Shown here: one piece after another, positions 53,501-63,938 of the stretch
How positions within the stretch are numbered: position 1 is the stretch's first letter
Layout: each line of letters opens with the position of its first letter
NCBI GenBank assembly: GCA_009763385.1
Contig: CM019823.1
Coordinates: 87,121,104-87,185,103, forward strand
Length of the DNA stretch: 64,000 nt
Direction of reading: 5' to 3'
Source: Coix lacryma-jobi var. lacryma-jobi
Taxonomy: Eukaryota; Streptophyta; Magnoliopsida; Poales; Poaceae
The notes under the pieces: model-generated
The model's input: only the letters and a program-made list of their open reading frames with translations
The model's database searches: none
What the model was told of the DNA's origin: nothing
Program-made: the position numbers and the translations under genes

Positions 53501-53826
53501 ACTTTTGGACATGCTTTATTCAGACCAGTGTAGTCTACACACATCCGCATTTTTCCATTCTTTTTCCTAACTAATACAGGGTTAGCTAGCCACTCTGGGT
53601 AAAATACCTCCTTGATGAACCCGGCCGCCAAAAGCTTGTGCACCTCCTCGCCGATGATCCTGCGCTTCTCCTCGTCGAAGCGGCGCAGGCGTTGCTTCAC
53701 CGGTCTGGAACCGGCCCGGATTTCCAAGGCGTGCTCGGCGACTTCCCTTGGTATGCCCGGCATGTCCGAGGGACCCCACGCAAACATGTCGATGTTCGCG
53801 CGGAGAAAGTCGACGAGCACTGCTTC
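50548..53826 (-). CDS. Tat pol: RT, two RNase H domains, integrase
   Basis: 1090 codons open after UAG 53827-53829 in the same frame as gag-protease. In order: RT with LSFLDAYSGYHQIKM and YVDD at 53233-53244; a first, gypsy-type RNase H (about 52830-52420) whose start LLLYVAATTQVVSAV lacks the usual acidic residue; a second, archaeal-type RNase H (about 52380-52000) with MYFDGS, NNVAEYEAL, GDSQLV and HNEAADELA, its acidic residues present; and integrase with an H-H-C-C zinc motif (HHAAPRTLV...CHGCQ), D-D-E signatures (GLDLVGP, TDNGTQF, NGQVERANG) and a C-terminal WEGPYTV module. Ends at 50548. Confidence 0.92.
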   Translation of the reverse strand, partial: EAVLVDFLRANIDMFAWGPSDMPGIPREVAEHALEIRAGSRPVKQRLRRFDEEKRRIIGEEVHKLLAAGFIKEVFYPEWLANPVLVRKKNGKMRMCVDYTGLNKACPKVPFPLPRIDQIVDSTAGCEVLSFLDAYSGYHQIKMKKSDELATSFITPFGMYCYVTMPFGLRNAGATYQRCMQHIFGKHIGRTVEAYVDDIVVKTKKVGNLISDLETTFECLRAKNVKLNPEKCVFGVPRGMLLGYVVSQRGIEANPEKISAVTRMGPIRDLKGVQKVTGCLAALSRFISRLGEKALPLYRLLKKTEHFAWTVEAEEALTKLKGLLTSAPILVPPRPAQVGDSPEPLLLYVAATTQVVSAVVAVERHEEGHALPVQRPVYFTSEVLSEAKVRYPHIQKLLYGIIVTRRKLQHYFLAHPVTVVSSFPLGEIINNREATGRIAKWSAELMGETITYAPRKAIKSQALADFVAEWTDTQLPSVQIQAELWTMYFDGSLMKTGAGAGLLFISPLGVHMRYLLRLHFPASNNVAEYEALVNGLRIALELGVRRLDARGDSQLVINQVMKASSCIDPKMEAYCGEVRKLEDKFYGLELNHVARKHNEAADELAKLASTRGTVPPDVFSRDVFEPSVKIGPGAGPSTPPFEPDTGARPSTPRPEGDASTPDESMQIDAPASSSPRPLDWRTAYLDYLTQDVLPEDKTEARRVARRAKTYVIYGDERELYRRSPTGILQRCIPLEEGRKLLNDMHSGACGHHAAPRTLVGNAFRQGFYWPTAIGDAKRLVRACHGCQFYAKQTHQPAHALQMIPITWPFAVWGLDLVGPLKKTSGGHSHVLVAIDKFTKWIEAKPIGDPTSEKAVEFIANIMYRFGVPNVIITDNGTQFTGKKFTNFCDDNNIRVTWASVAYPQCNGQVERANGMILHGLKPRLFKTLKNFGKGWAAELPSVLWGLRTTPSRATGFTPFFLTYGAEAVLPTDLEYGSPRLRAYNEQNNDERLANAKDQLEEARDVALINSARYQQSLRRYHDKYVRKEDLAVGDLVLRRLQDNRGRHKLTPPWEGPYTVAKVLKPGTYKLYDDQGRILANAWNISQLRRFYP

Positions 53827-56770
53827 CTATTTAGGCTCGAGGCTGGCACTGACGGCCAGCGTCTTGCCATCGGTCGAGGTCGGGTCGACGGGTATCCGCT
53901 TTGTGTGCTCCGCCGGCTCGAAGTTGCCAGCGTGACGCTTCGCTTCAGGAGCCTCCTCGGTGGCCAGGGCGGCTAGGGCCTCGAGCGAGTCGAGGTGGAC
54001 GTTGGCCTCCCCACGCTCGACGCACTCCACGTCGCAGTGGTATGCGTGCTCGTAGGAGGTGTCGATGGTGATGACCCCTTTTGGCCCCGGCATCTTGAGC
54101 TTTAAGTACGTGTAATTGGGAACCGCCATGAACTTGGCGTAGCCTGGCCGGCCGATGATGGCATGGTAGGCCCCTTGGAACCCAACCACCTCGAAGGTGA
54201 GCGTCTCTCGGCGGAAGTTAGCCGGCGTGCCAAAGCAAACCGGCAGGTCGATGCGCCCGAGGGGGTGGGCCTTCTTCCCCGGTACGACTCCGTGGAACCC
54301 CCCGACGCTGGGCCGGAGCTGACCCTCTGAAATCCCCAGGAGGTCGAGTGTCTCGAGGTATATGATGTTGAGGCTCGAGCCCCCATCCATCAACACCTTG
54401 GAGAACCGTACGTCGACGATGACGGGGTCGACGACGAGGGGGTACGCCCCCGGGTTTATGACACGGTCCGGGTGGTCGTCACGGTCGAACGTGATCGGCG
54501 CATCAGACCAGTCAAGATACCGGGGGGCGTCGTGGCAGAGTGCAAAGACCTCCCGGCGCTCCTTCTTTCTTTCTCGAGCCGAGAGCCCGACGGTCGGCCC
54601 CCCGTAGATCATGTAGCAGTCGCGCACCGGGGGGAAGTCGCCGTCCGCGTCCCCACCGCCGCGTCGATTGGTATCCTTGCCCTTAGGCGCGTCTTCTCTC
54701 TTATCGCCGAGCTTGGAGTAGTAGCCTTTCAGCAGTCGGCAGTCCTTTAACTTGTGATTTACGGGGCCCCTGTGATAAGTGCAGGGGTCCTCGAGCATCT
54801 GGTCGAAAACAGCCCCGTCAGGGGGGCCTCGGGGCTTCTTAGGCTCGAGGGCGCCTGCGAGCACTTCTTCGTCGTCGTCGTCATTGGCGTCGCGCTTCGC
54901 CTTCTGACCTTTGCGTTTGTTCTTCTTCTTTTTGTTGCTGTTATTGTTGTCGTTCTTGGCGTCGTTGCCTTTGTTCGTGACCTCCGGCGCGGCCACCGCC
55001 TTGCCTTTGTCCGTGGAACGGCCAAAGAAGGCCCCCACTGCCTCGTCGCCTGAGGCAAAGCTGGTGACACGATCCATCAGGTCCTCGACCGTCCTGGGAC
55101 GGTAGCGTCCTAGCTCATGGACTAGCTCTTGGCATGTCGTGCCCGCGAGAAATGCTGAGATGACGTCCTCATCAGGCACGTGGGGGAGCTCGAGGCGCTG
55201 CTTCGAGAACCGTCGAGCAAAATCGCGGAGGGGCTCGTTCGCCGCCTGCCTGCAACGCCGTAGATCCCAGGGGTTGCCTGGGCGCACGCACGTCCCCTTG
55301 AAATTCCCGTCGAAGACCCTGACTAGGTCGGCCCAGTCGTCGATCCGATCCGGCGGGAGCCCCTCGAGCCACCGGCGGGCGGTGTCCGAGAGGTAAAGTG
55401 GGAGTTGGCGTATGATCACACGGTCGTCGTTCTTCGCTCCGCCCAGTTGGCAGCCTAGGCGGAAGTCCGAGAGCCAGAGCTTGGGCTCGACCTCCCCGTC
55501 ATACTTCACGATGTTGGTCGGCGGTCGGAAGCGGTCGGGGAGGGTTGAGCTGCGGATGGCCCGGCTGAAGACTCTGGGGCCCGGGGGCTCGAGGACTTGC
55601 CGGTCCTCGTCGCTGTCGTAGCGCCCCCCTCGATGGGCGCTATAGCCACGCTCCTGGGCCCCCTTGTCCTTGCGCCGGCGGTTGATGTCGTTGCGGGCGT
55701 CGTTGGGGTCTCGAGGTGGCCGGTTGTCGATGATCCGTTCGCGGACTGGCCTACCTCGAGAGGCGTCAGGCTGGTGGACGGATGCCTCGCGCTCGTTGCG
55801 GGGCGTGTCCGCCGGCTTCCCCGAGGCTGCTCCGCGTCGTCGTGACGCTGAGCTCTCGGCTTGCTGCACAGCGGCTGTCTCGAGGAGGTTCTTCATTTCC
55901 CCAAGCATGCGCCTGGCGTCAGGGTTGGAGACGGCGGGCAGATCGCGGAGCAGCATCGCCGCCGCCACCACGTTCTGTCCCGCTCGCGGGAAACGCACCT
56001 CGGGGCGTGCTGGCGCCCCGTCCTCGAGGATCTGCCGGTGGACCTCTCGAGCTCGGCCACGAGCGCCGGCACCTCGAGGCTGGGCTGGTTCTTGTGCTAG
56101 GGTTTTCTCGAGCTGCAGCAGGCGTTGTCGGTCCTCCTCAGCCTTGGCGATGGCCTCCCGCAGCTGCGCGAGCTGCGCCGCTCGGTCGTCGCTGTGCTGG
56201 GATGGTGCAGCCGGTGCCAGGGGGTTCGTTCCTCCCGTGAACACGTGACCCGCCTGCCGCAGCCACGTCTCCGGGCCCTTCGAGGTTGAGCGCCGGCCTG
56301 CCGTCGTCGCCCTCGTCCTCGGTGTCGCATACGACCCCCTCGAGTTGGAAGCACTCCCTGGTGGGATCCCAGAGGTCGGGGTCGTGGTAGTCGTATTCGT
56401 CGGAGTCGGAGCTGGTGATGCCGTGCCGCCTTGGCTCGTGCCGGGGCTGCAGCTCGCGGTACCACTCCCCGAAGGTGGCTTGACGAGGTGGCCCGACGGC
56501 TCGTGAGAGGCCGCGGTCGACGCGTGCGGGGTGGACAATCTCCAGGTTGGCCATGGCCTGCAGCAGCACGCCCGGGCGTTCCTCCTGCTCCGCCGGCTGT
56601 CGGCCCCGACTGCGCTCGTTGAGCTGGCGGGCGTAGGCTGCCGCGGAGCTGTCGAGGCCGAACGGGAACTGCCGGCGTCGAGCGCGGTACACCCCGTGCG
56701 GGAGGAGGCTGGGCGGTGTCGACGGTGCACGGCTCGGAGGCCTCTGGCCTGGCTCCTGGTCCGTGCGCAT
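53827..56770 (-). pseudogene. Tat gag-protease, one frameshift
   Basis: I start it at ATG 56770 (MRTDQEPGQRPPS). The frame shifts by one base near 56270 (after ALNLEGP). From there it is open to UAG 53827-53829 (LEPK-stop). Features: an Arg-rich head, a coiled coil (RAAQLAQLREAIAKAEEDRQ), the gag core (about 55530-55070; WLSDFRLGC, RRWLEGLP, FARRFSKQRL), a Lys/Asn-rich stretch, a CTYH...HKLKDC zinc-binding motif, and a protease with VLMDGGSSLNII (D-G-G as in other Tat elements) and AIIGRPGYAKF. UAG followed by GAA most likely replaces a Gln codon; read through, gag-protease and pol would be one polyprotein. Confidence 0.88.
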
Positions 56771-57162
56771 GATGAACGCGAAGTCGCTGGGCGGAGCGTG
56801 GGCGCGCCCGGGAAGTCTCCTGGTCAGTGCGCCGTGCAAGCTCCTCCTTGGGAACTCCGCGCCGGCCGCGGGGAAGTGGGTGTATGCCGCCGGCACCGCC
56901 TGTGCCTGGCGACGATGATGACGACGGCGCCGCTCACGGGGTGGCGACGCGTGATGGTGTGGGCGACGTGCCGTGCTCCTCGCACGGGGCGGCGCGACAC
57001 GCCCTCCACTCGGGCCCTCCGTGGAGAGCAAGGTCAGCTCGTTGCCGTTGTCAGTGGCCAGGAACTCGAGGCTCCCGAAACCAGATGACGGCACCGGCAG
57101 AGAACGAAGGAGTCGAAGCAGCCATCCAGGAAACGGCGAGAAACCGACTCGACACGCGAAGG
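56771..57162 (-). other. Tat leader between PBS and gag
   Basis: The gag frame extends upstream through this region without a stop. I treat it as leader because the PBS and LTR end lie within that extension. Confidence 0.55.
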
Positions 57163-57180
57163 CCCCTACCTGGCGCGCCA
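57163..57180 (-). other. Tat primer-binding site
   Basis: TGGCGCGCCAGGTAGGGG on the element strand, two bases (GT) from the 5' LTR. TGG pairs with the CCA end of a tRNA; I do not assign the tRNA. Confidence 0.8.
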
Positions 57181-57182
57181 AC

Positions 57183-58646
57183 TGTCGGTGTTTCGAAACC
57201 GGGGGTATGACACCAACGAGTAATATGATCGCGTGCTTCTCTTCCTGGATGGTGATGCAAGAGGGACCAAGGATTTATCCTGGTTCGGGCAAAGAAGGCC
57301 CTACGTCCAGCGGGGGGAGGATGTTCTTGTATTACTTGCACCTAAGTGCTTGTACAGGGGCGAATACAAGCTCAGTGAGCGTGGACCGGAGTCCGGACTC
57401 GTGTGTGTGTGGACTTGTGTCTTAACGTGTCTGTTTCCCGACCGAAGGAATGAGGGCCTTGGTGTCCCCTTTTATAGAGCAAGGGGAGGCCAGGGTTACA
57501 CAAGGGTATTACAGGTGTCGGGGTGTATTGTGTCCCTTACGAAGAAGGGTAGGAACCCTGTCTTGTCGAAGACATTGTAGCCGACGTGGGCAGTTGCTGT
57601 TGAAGCGTCCTTGAAGCGTGGCCTCCATCCTGGGCGCGGACGTGGAGGCGCGGCGAGGTGGAAGCCGTACAGCACCCATCCCAGAACGTACAGGACGCGG
57701 CGGGGTCCCTCCTGGGTCTTGGGGTACCTGTCCTCCAATAGCATGAAAGTAGTTAGGGCTCGAAGGGGCGCGGAGCCGGCCTCGAGGCGGCGCCTACGGG
57801 GGGCTCGAGTCCCCGCAGGTATGGGCAAGTCCCGTGAAAATCGATTGAGCGGCAGGCATCTGGGCCTCGAGGCGTGGCTTGGACGTGCCACAGTGTAGGG
57901 CGTGGGTTAACAGTGCTTCACTGGTGCCTTTTCGCCCATACTTGTGGTGAAAACGAGACTTGACTCTGCCCCGGACCACTGTGGCACACGTTGTGTTACA
58001 GAGGACGTGACTGGAGTAGGTGGATGAATTAAGTGCGCGGTATGGGGCTGGCATCCGATGTCTGCACCGCTCGAGGGAGGCATAACGCATCTCGAGGGAT
58101 AGGCCGTTGTGCCAGAGAGGCTCGAGGTCCCCGCGTGGGGTCTCGAGGTGTGGTGTTCGGCTGTGGGGGGCTCGAAGGGTAGTGGAGCGCTTGCCCGAGG
58201 CCTGACGTGGAGGGCTCGGGCGAGACGGAAAACGATCGTGCGCCCGAGGCCTGGCTTGGAGGGCTCGGGCGAGGCGGAAAACGAACGTGCGCCCGAGGCC
58301 TGGCTTGGAGGCCTCGGGCCTCGGGCGAGACGGAAAACGAACGTGCGCCCGAGGCCTGGCTTGGAGGGCTCGGGCGAGACGGAAAACGAGCGTGCGCCCG
58401 AGGCCTGGCTTGGAGGGCTCGGGCGAGACGGAAAACGAGCGTGCGCCCGAGGCCTGGCTTGGAGGGCTCGGGCGAGACGGAAAATGAGCGTGCGCCCGAG
58501 GCCTAGCTTGGTGGGCCAGCGTCGTAGGCCTCGGGGGGTCGGCTTTTTAGGGGGTTAGACTAGTTAGGTCTGTTATTAACCGGTGTTCTAGGTTTACCCT
58601 ATTTGTTTGCGTTGATTGGGGGTACCCCTTTTGCGGACCCCCGACA
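57183..58646 (-). repeat. Tat 5' LTR
   Basis: 1464 bp, near copy of 43163-44583. TATA box at 57470-57478 on the minus strand. Six copies of the 50-bp unit at about 58205-58505, one with a duplicated GCCTCGGGCCTCGGG. Confidence 0.92.
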
Positions 58647-58651
58647 CTATG

Positions 58652-60373
58652 TCTCTAGTTCTTTCACTTCACCTTTATCCCGGAGTTTTAATTAATTTTC
58701 AAAAGCATTAATACATATGTTGTTAAATTAAACAATGGATCCAAAGAGAAAGTCAACCAACCATTGAATCAAGAAGTGCATGTGTATGGAAAAATGGAGT
58801 CGGATGCTCTTTTGAATATATTCACTCTCTTCTGTTTATCAGAGACATATGGCTATCAGACTAATTCTACTGTCGGGCACGTGCCCATTTTTTCTGACAT
58901 TTTTTTTCTTCTTTTTTTTCTTTTCGAGGTTCCGGACACTTGTCCCTTTTTATTTCCTCATGATCTATCTTTTTGAGGTTTCGGACACTTGTCCCTTTTT
59001 ATTTCCTCGGATCTCTCTTTTTTTTCTTTTCTCTCTTTTTTTTAATAGCCATATGCTTCCAACAAAACTTCTGAGAGGGTAGCAACAGATAAATATGAGC
59101 ATGTATGCGGAAGATGGATGAAATGTGTAAGTGATCTCAATTCAGTGGCAAGATAACATCTCACAGGGTCACAAAGCTTAATTTAACTCAATGCAATTAT
59201 TAGTCATATTCATATTTAGAAATCTCCGGAACTTTAGTGTTGTTTAGAACAAGATAATAGCAGCTCAGATCATCACATGTCATATCTATCAATTACCTAG
59301 ACTATGGATCAAGCATTTGCTACCCATATATTTAATTTCATTTTTAAGCATCATTATTAATTAGGAGAACTCATGCTTTAAAGGCTAGGTACTTGAAAGA
59401 AATTAGATAGAGCAACTATTCATCATTTCCATGCAAAAGATTAGAGAGAGAGGGTTCTTCTTTAGTCATCAACTCCTTAAAACAAACTAGACAGACTATT
59501 TTATTTATTTAATCTAACACACTTTAAGATAAAAGCTAATAATAGTAGTAGTAGTAATGATAAAGACATACCTGAATCACGAAGATAACGGGGGTGCGTC
59601 TCCCCCAAGCTGTTTCCCTTAATAGTGTTGAGCCTTCATGTGCTCATATATTTTGGTCTCTTTTTTAATTAATGGTAAGCCTTCATGTGCCCATATTTTT
59701 TTGTTCTTTTCTTTTTAAGCGTGAGCCTTCATGTGCTCACATATTTTTGGTGTTTTCATTTTTAAGAGTGAACCTTCATGTGCTCACATATTTTTGGTGT
59801 TTTGAATCTGTTTATAGAATGAAAAACTTAAGAGGATAAAGATATTTACGGGGATACATGGGGGTGCCTTCCCCTAAGCTGAATGTTGGCGTAGTCGTTC
59901 GATCTTGCAATGGAGCAGACTGGCAGTGGATATGTCCTTCCTCGATTAGAGCTTTGATTGATGTTGATGTTTGTTGAGACAGTGCTCCAATAGTGGATGG
60001 AACATTCACTTGCTCGTCAGCTTTTCTTGGCCTTTCAAATCCTGTGAAACTCAAATAGACAACAAAACTTGTGGAACAGATTAAGCATTAATGGTTGGCC
60101 ACTCAAGCCATAGTTGTCTAGAATTTCAGTAAGATCTCTTTTCTTAATATTTTTGTGTTTTAATATTTTTATGATGCAAGAGAAAAATGCAACAGGATGA
60201 ATGCATGCATATTTATTTTTATTTTTATTTTTTATGACACCACGATGAACATTCCCGTGGGTTTCACACCATAGAATTATTCACATGGGGATTTATGGTT
60301 TATGATATAATGTAACAATTGCAACATTTTATTTTCTTTTCTAATGCAATGCAGAAATTAAAATGTTTGTGAA
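58652..60373 (-). other. Athila-C 3' noncoding region with hairpin repeats
   Basis: No gene supported. Stem-loops: GGGCACGTGCCC (58875-58886), GGACA-CT-TGTCC (58934-58945 and 58983-58994), and four tandem units of GTGAGC-CTTCATGT-GCTCAC type (about 59627-59805). Two G-tract motifs in reverse, CCCCCAAGCT near 59602 and CCCCTAAGCT near 59871, have pairing G-runs close by. Confidence 0.65.
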
Positions 60374-60971
60374 TTAAATATGATGATGCAATAAATGACT
60401 AAGAATTAAATATGAGAAATATGCAACAAAGTAAATATAAAGATAACTACCGATTTTTACCTTTTGGCGAAGGTTCGGATATTTAGGTCCGACGAACCGG
60501 ACCTTCCCTTGGTCCAGACCTCCCAAGGTATGCCAGACGTTTGGAAAGTTGTTATTGATTGTACCTTTAGGTGCAGACATTTTCTTCCATACTTTCTTGG
60601 TCTGAGTCTTCACTTCCTGTGGTTCACTGTCTTGAGGTTTCTTTTGTTCTTTCTTTCTGGGACAGTGTCAATAGCTTCTTCTTCGTGATTGGCCTCTCTA
60701 TTCTTGATAGCTTGTCTTCTTTGGCTTTGAGAGCAGCGTCTTTCACTTCTATTCTTCTTGGATGCTTCATTAGGCATGTAGTTGATGAAGTAGCATCGTG
60801 TCTTTTCTCCAGGAAAGTGAAAATAGATTTCCTCTTGTAGATGATTGCACTTGTATCGTAGAGGAATGGTCTTTCTAGGATGAGGTGGACATCATCGTCT
60901 TCTCCCATGTCGAGGATCAATAAGTCTGTGGGGACTTTACGACCTCGAATTATGACTATGACATCTTCCAT
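60374..60971 (-). pseudogene. Athila-C protease-like remnant
   Basis: On the minus strand, 60971-60624 reads KVPTDLLILDMGEDDDVHLILERPFLYDTSAIIY, close to the VPADFIILDM...VPLILGRPFLNT stretch of the Athila-B protease. The Asp-active-site part is not recognisable. A second open piece to 60374 continues with Lys-rich sequence. Broken by stops. Confidence 0.6.
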
Positions 60972-63911
60972 TATTCCTTCTTGTTTATGCCTCTTGATAT
61001 GGTGTCACTCTTGTTCTTCGTTCGTCCAGCAGTTTGAAGCGAAGCGTTAATTATGGAAGCTGACAGTATCTTGCTCAGTGTGCATGTTCTTGTAGATCTA
61101 GGACCTTCACCCTATAGAATTTAGGAGTTGACAAACTTCGCCCTGTTTGCTCAAGAGTGTGTCCTGCTCATAAAGATAAGGTAGAGATCAAGTGCATAGG
61201 CTCTGTTGGTGGAAAAACACCAACAGAACCAAAAGTTTTGTTTATTCTCCTCTAACCTTAGGCATATTGCACAAGACAAACTTATTGTTTATATGTTCTG
61301 TTCAATCTTAACATGAGTGACAGGATCAGAGGACGAGCATAAAGGTAGCATCTTTAAATATTTAACAGATCAGATTACTTAACCAAAGGAAGGATAATCT
61401 ATGCATAAAGTGTTAATCTTTTCATAATTGAGATATATCATCTTCCAAAGGTTAGATGCATAATATTTTAGCTCATTTAGTTAAGACAGTGAGATTCAAG
61501 AGAGTAAAGCTAGAAACAAAGATCAAAGGACTGAACATGTTGAGTTGATTAGGTTGGATCAAGTGAGGTGCAACTTAAACATGTTTAGTTCTTTATTTAT
61601 GTTCATACTAGAATCAAGAAGAAGCTTTTAAAGTGATGGTTACTTACCTTGAAATGTTACTTTGTAATTGAAGAGTGATGTGTCGAACCACCTTGTGGAA
61701 GCTTCTCTTGTCTAGTTGGCTTGTCTTCTCTTGTTTGTCTCATAGTGTGATTGAGTGGAGGAAGATCATAGTGGAATTATCTTTAGAGGTATCGATCTTC
61801 CTTCTCTTTTGTCGACTTATCAGTGAAGGCGCATTGTTCCTCGAGTATGCTGACTAGGATCCTCTCTCTTTCTTGTATTAATTCTGTACTATGAGGATGT
61901 ATCTTTGTTCTTCTCTTGTCAACCTTTCTTGTTTTCCCTTTAATCATTGGGTTGGCGAGATACTTGAATTTAGAGCTGCTACTCGAGTGCCTCTATGATA
62001 GTCTGTTGTAATGTCACAACTGAGACTTGTCCTCTCAACAGTGTCTAGATGATGGAGATCTTATCGGCTGTTTTTTTATTTTCTGGCTCGGGTACTATCT
62101 CTCCATCTTCTAACTCTTGTGGTGCAATGACTTCATCCTTCATGATGCCCTCCTCAATTCTTGGCAGTTGGTTCTTCGTTCGACGTCTTCTCTTGGTTCT
62201 CTTTGGCTACTCATAAGTGATGTAGATGTTGAAGATGCAGCGAAAGATCCAAAAGTTGACTTCTCCAGGTTTGGCAAAGATGATAACATTGATGGCGTTC
62301 AAGAACAATCTTCCAAGAATGAGTGGTGGATCATATTCTTCTCCTCGACTGGGACAACATCTAGTGGTTTGTACTGATCAAAGTGGTGAGTAGGAGATCA
62401 ATATGTTGAAGTTGGGTTTCTCCTTCCTCCCTTTGATTGTGAAACACATCTAGACAACGTAATTGTCTCTCCCAGGCTGGCTTGTGATGTAGATGGACTT
62501 CCAACAACATGTTCATGTGTTTGAGTTGTAGATCTTGCTATTGTTGTAGTCGTACCATCTTGTCTCCCAAGCTAGCTCTTGATTAGAAGAGAAAATAACT
62601 TTCCACTTCTTGTCTTGATGTCTTGGGCAATGATGGTTGCAGGCATAGGTTGTTTCATACGAGGTAAGTTGCATCCTGTTTGTCATCAGTGCCCAAGCAA
62701 GACTCAAAGCTAGGCTAGCACCATTTGTGATCTGAGAGTTGGTTTGTGTGTCTATGGTTTGGGTTTGGGATCTTCAATGTTCAAACAAACCATGGATGAA
62801 CAAAATCTCTCTCCTGCATAAGTTTAGTGGATATATACCCGAAGGATTGCAAGAATTTGAAACATGGGTTGTTGTCCATAACATATGTATTTTGGATCTA
62901 TGCTAATAAGGAGATGTTTTTAGGATTACTTTAGCATAGACTAGTATGTGTTGGCTGCACTTTAACATGATTCAAGGCAAAGGATAACTTGCAGTAGAAG
63001 ACAAAATAAATAAACCTTGATACTCACAGTTCTTTCATCCATGATGAATGAGCTGAGTCTTCATTGTGCAAAGTTGTTAAAGTTCATGTGTCTCTTCATC
63101 TCCAGTGTGAGTTCATCTCCGGACTTTCCTAAATTGATATTGAAAGTTTCCCTGCAGTGGTTAGTCCAACAAAATATCCAACATCCACTATAGCATACTA
63201 TCGGCTGAAAAATCAACCTAGACACCATGTCTAATTTGATCTAGGAAGGTATTTTAACTTAATTGCTTAAATTAAAAGCCTTTGAAAGCAAGATCACCAC
63301 TCCTAAACCAGGCACCATGCTTAATTTAAGAGATGTATGAAAGTACTCCAAACCTAAACATATAATATAGCGAATGAGGGTAGCATGAAAGTATTATAGA
63401 GATTTATTCAGATGGTGATGAAAGAGCATAATGAGTATATCCTAAAGGTAGGGACAACCAACATAGCAACATGGCAAGAGATATTCTTAGAAGGTCTATT
63501 CCCCAAGCTTGGATTTTGCATGAATTAAGATTGGATGAATGTAATTCAATGTTGCATGATGATTGGTGGGACATACCTTGTGTTTGTTGTTCCTTCATTC
63601 TTTTCTGCTCTAGACCTGGAAAGGTTAGTGACAAGAATACCCGAAGGAATATTTTCATAATTATATTTCTATGCCCATTACAAGGACAGTGTAGCAGAAA
63701 GGTAGGCATAGCTCATAACCAAGTATTATGATGGGATATAAGGATTCTACTGGTTATAGCTTGCGGCTCATGGGGTAGTGATAAATAAGAGTGGAATTCA
63801 AAAACAACATTCATAAGAATGAAAACAAAAATGATGAAAAGACTGGGACAAAAAAGGAAAAGATAAAAGTATGATTACAAGGTTAAACTTAAGACATAAA
63901 ATGATCTACCG
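60972..63911 (-). pseudogene. Athila-C degenerate interior with a second protease-like piece
   Basis: No long frame. At about 62330-62218 on the minus strand a short segment reads DPPLILGRLFLNAINVIIFAKPGEVNF in part, the C-terminal protease motif again. Upstream, no gag core or zinc knuckle is recognisable. Sequence is otherwise AT-rich and unassigned. Confidence 0.45.
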
Positions 63912-63930
63912 TTCCCCGGCAACGGCGCCA
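63912..63930 (-). other. Athila-C primer-binding site
   Basis: TGGCGCCGTTGCCGGGGAA on the element strand, eight bases from the LTR. Confidence 0.88.
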
Positions 63931-63938
63931 GAAATGCT

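Larger units (their letters stand above)
43163..58646 (-). mobile_element. Tat-lineage Ty3-gypsy element with antisense gene
   Basis: 15,484 bp with exact target duplication CTATG (43158-43162 and 58647-58651). 5' LTR 57183-58646, PBS, gag-protease, pol with dual RNase H, then about 6 kb holding a spliced gene on the opposite strand, polypurine tract, 3' LTR 43163-44583. The dual RNase H and the extra antisense gene before the 3' LTR are hallmarks of the Tat lineage as I know it. Gag has one frameshift and one UAG separates gag-protease from pol. Confidence 0.93.

Noticed and set aside
55664..56248. Plus-strand ORFs across Tat gag
   Set aside because: Antisense shadows of the open gag frame in GC-rich sequence.
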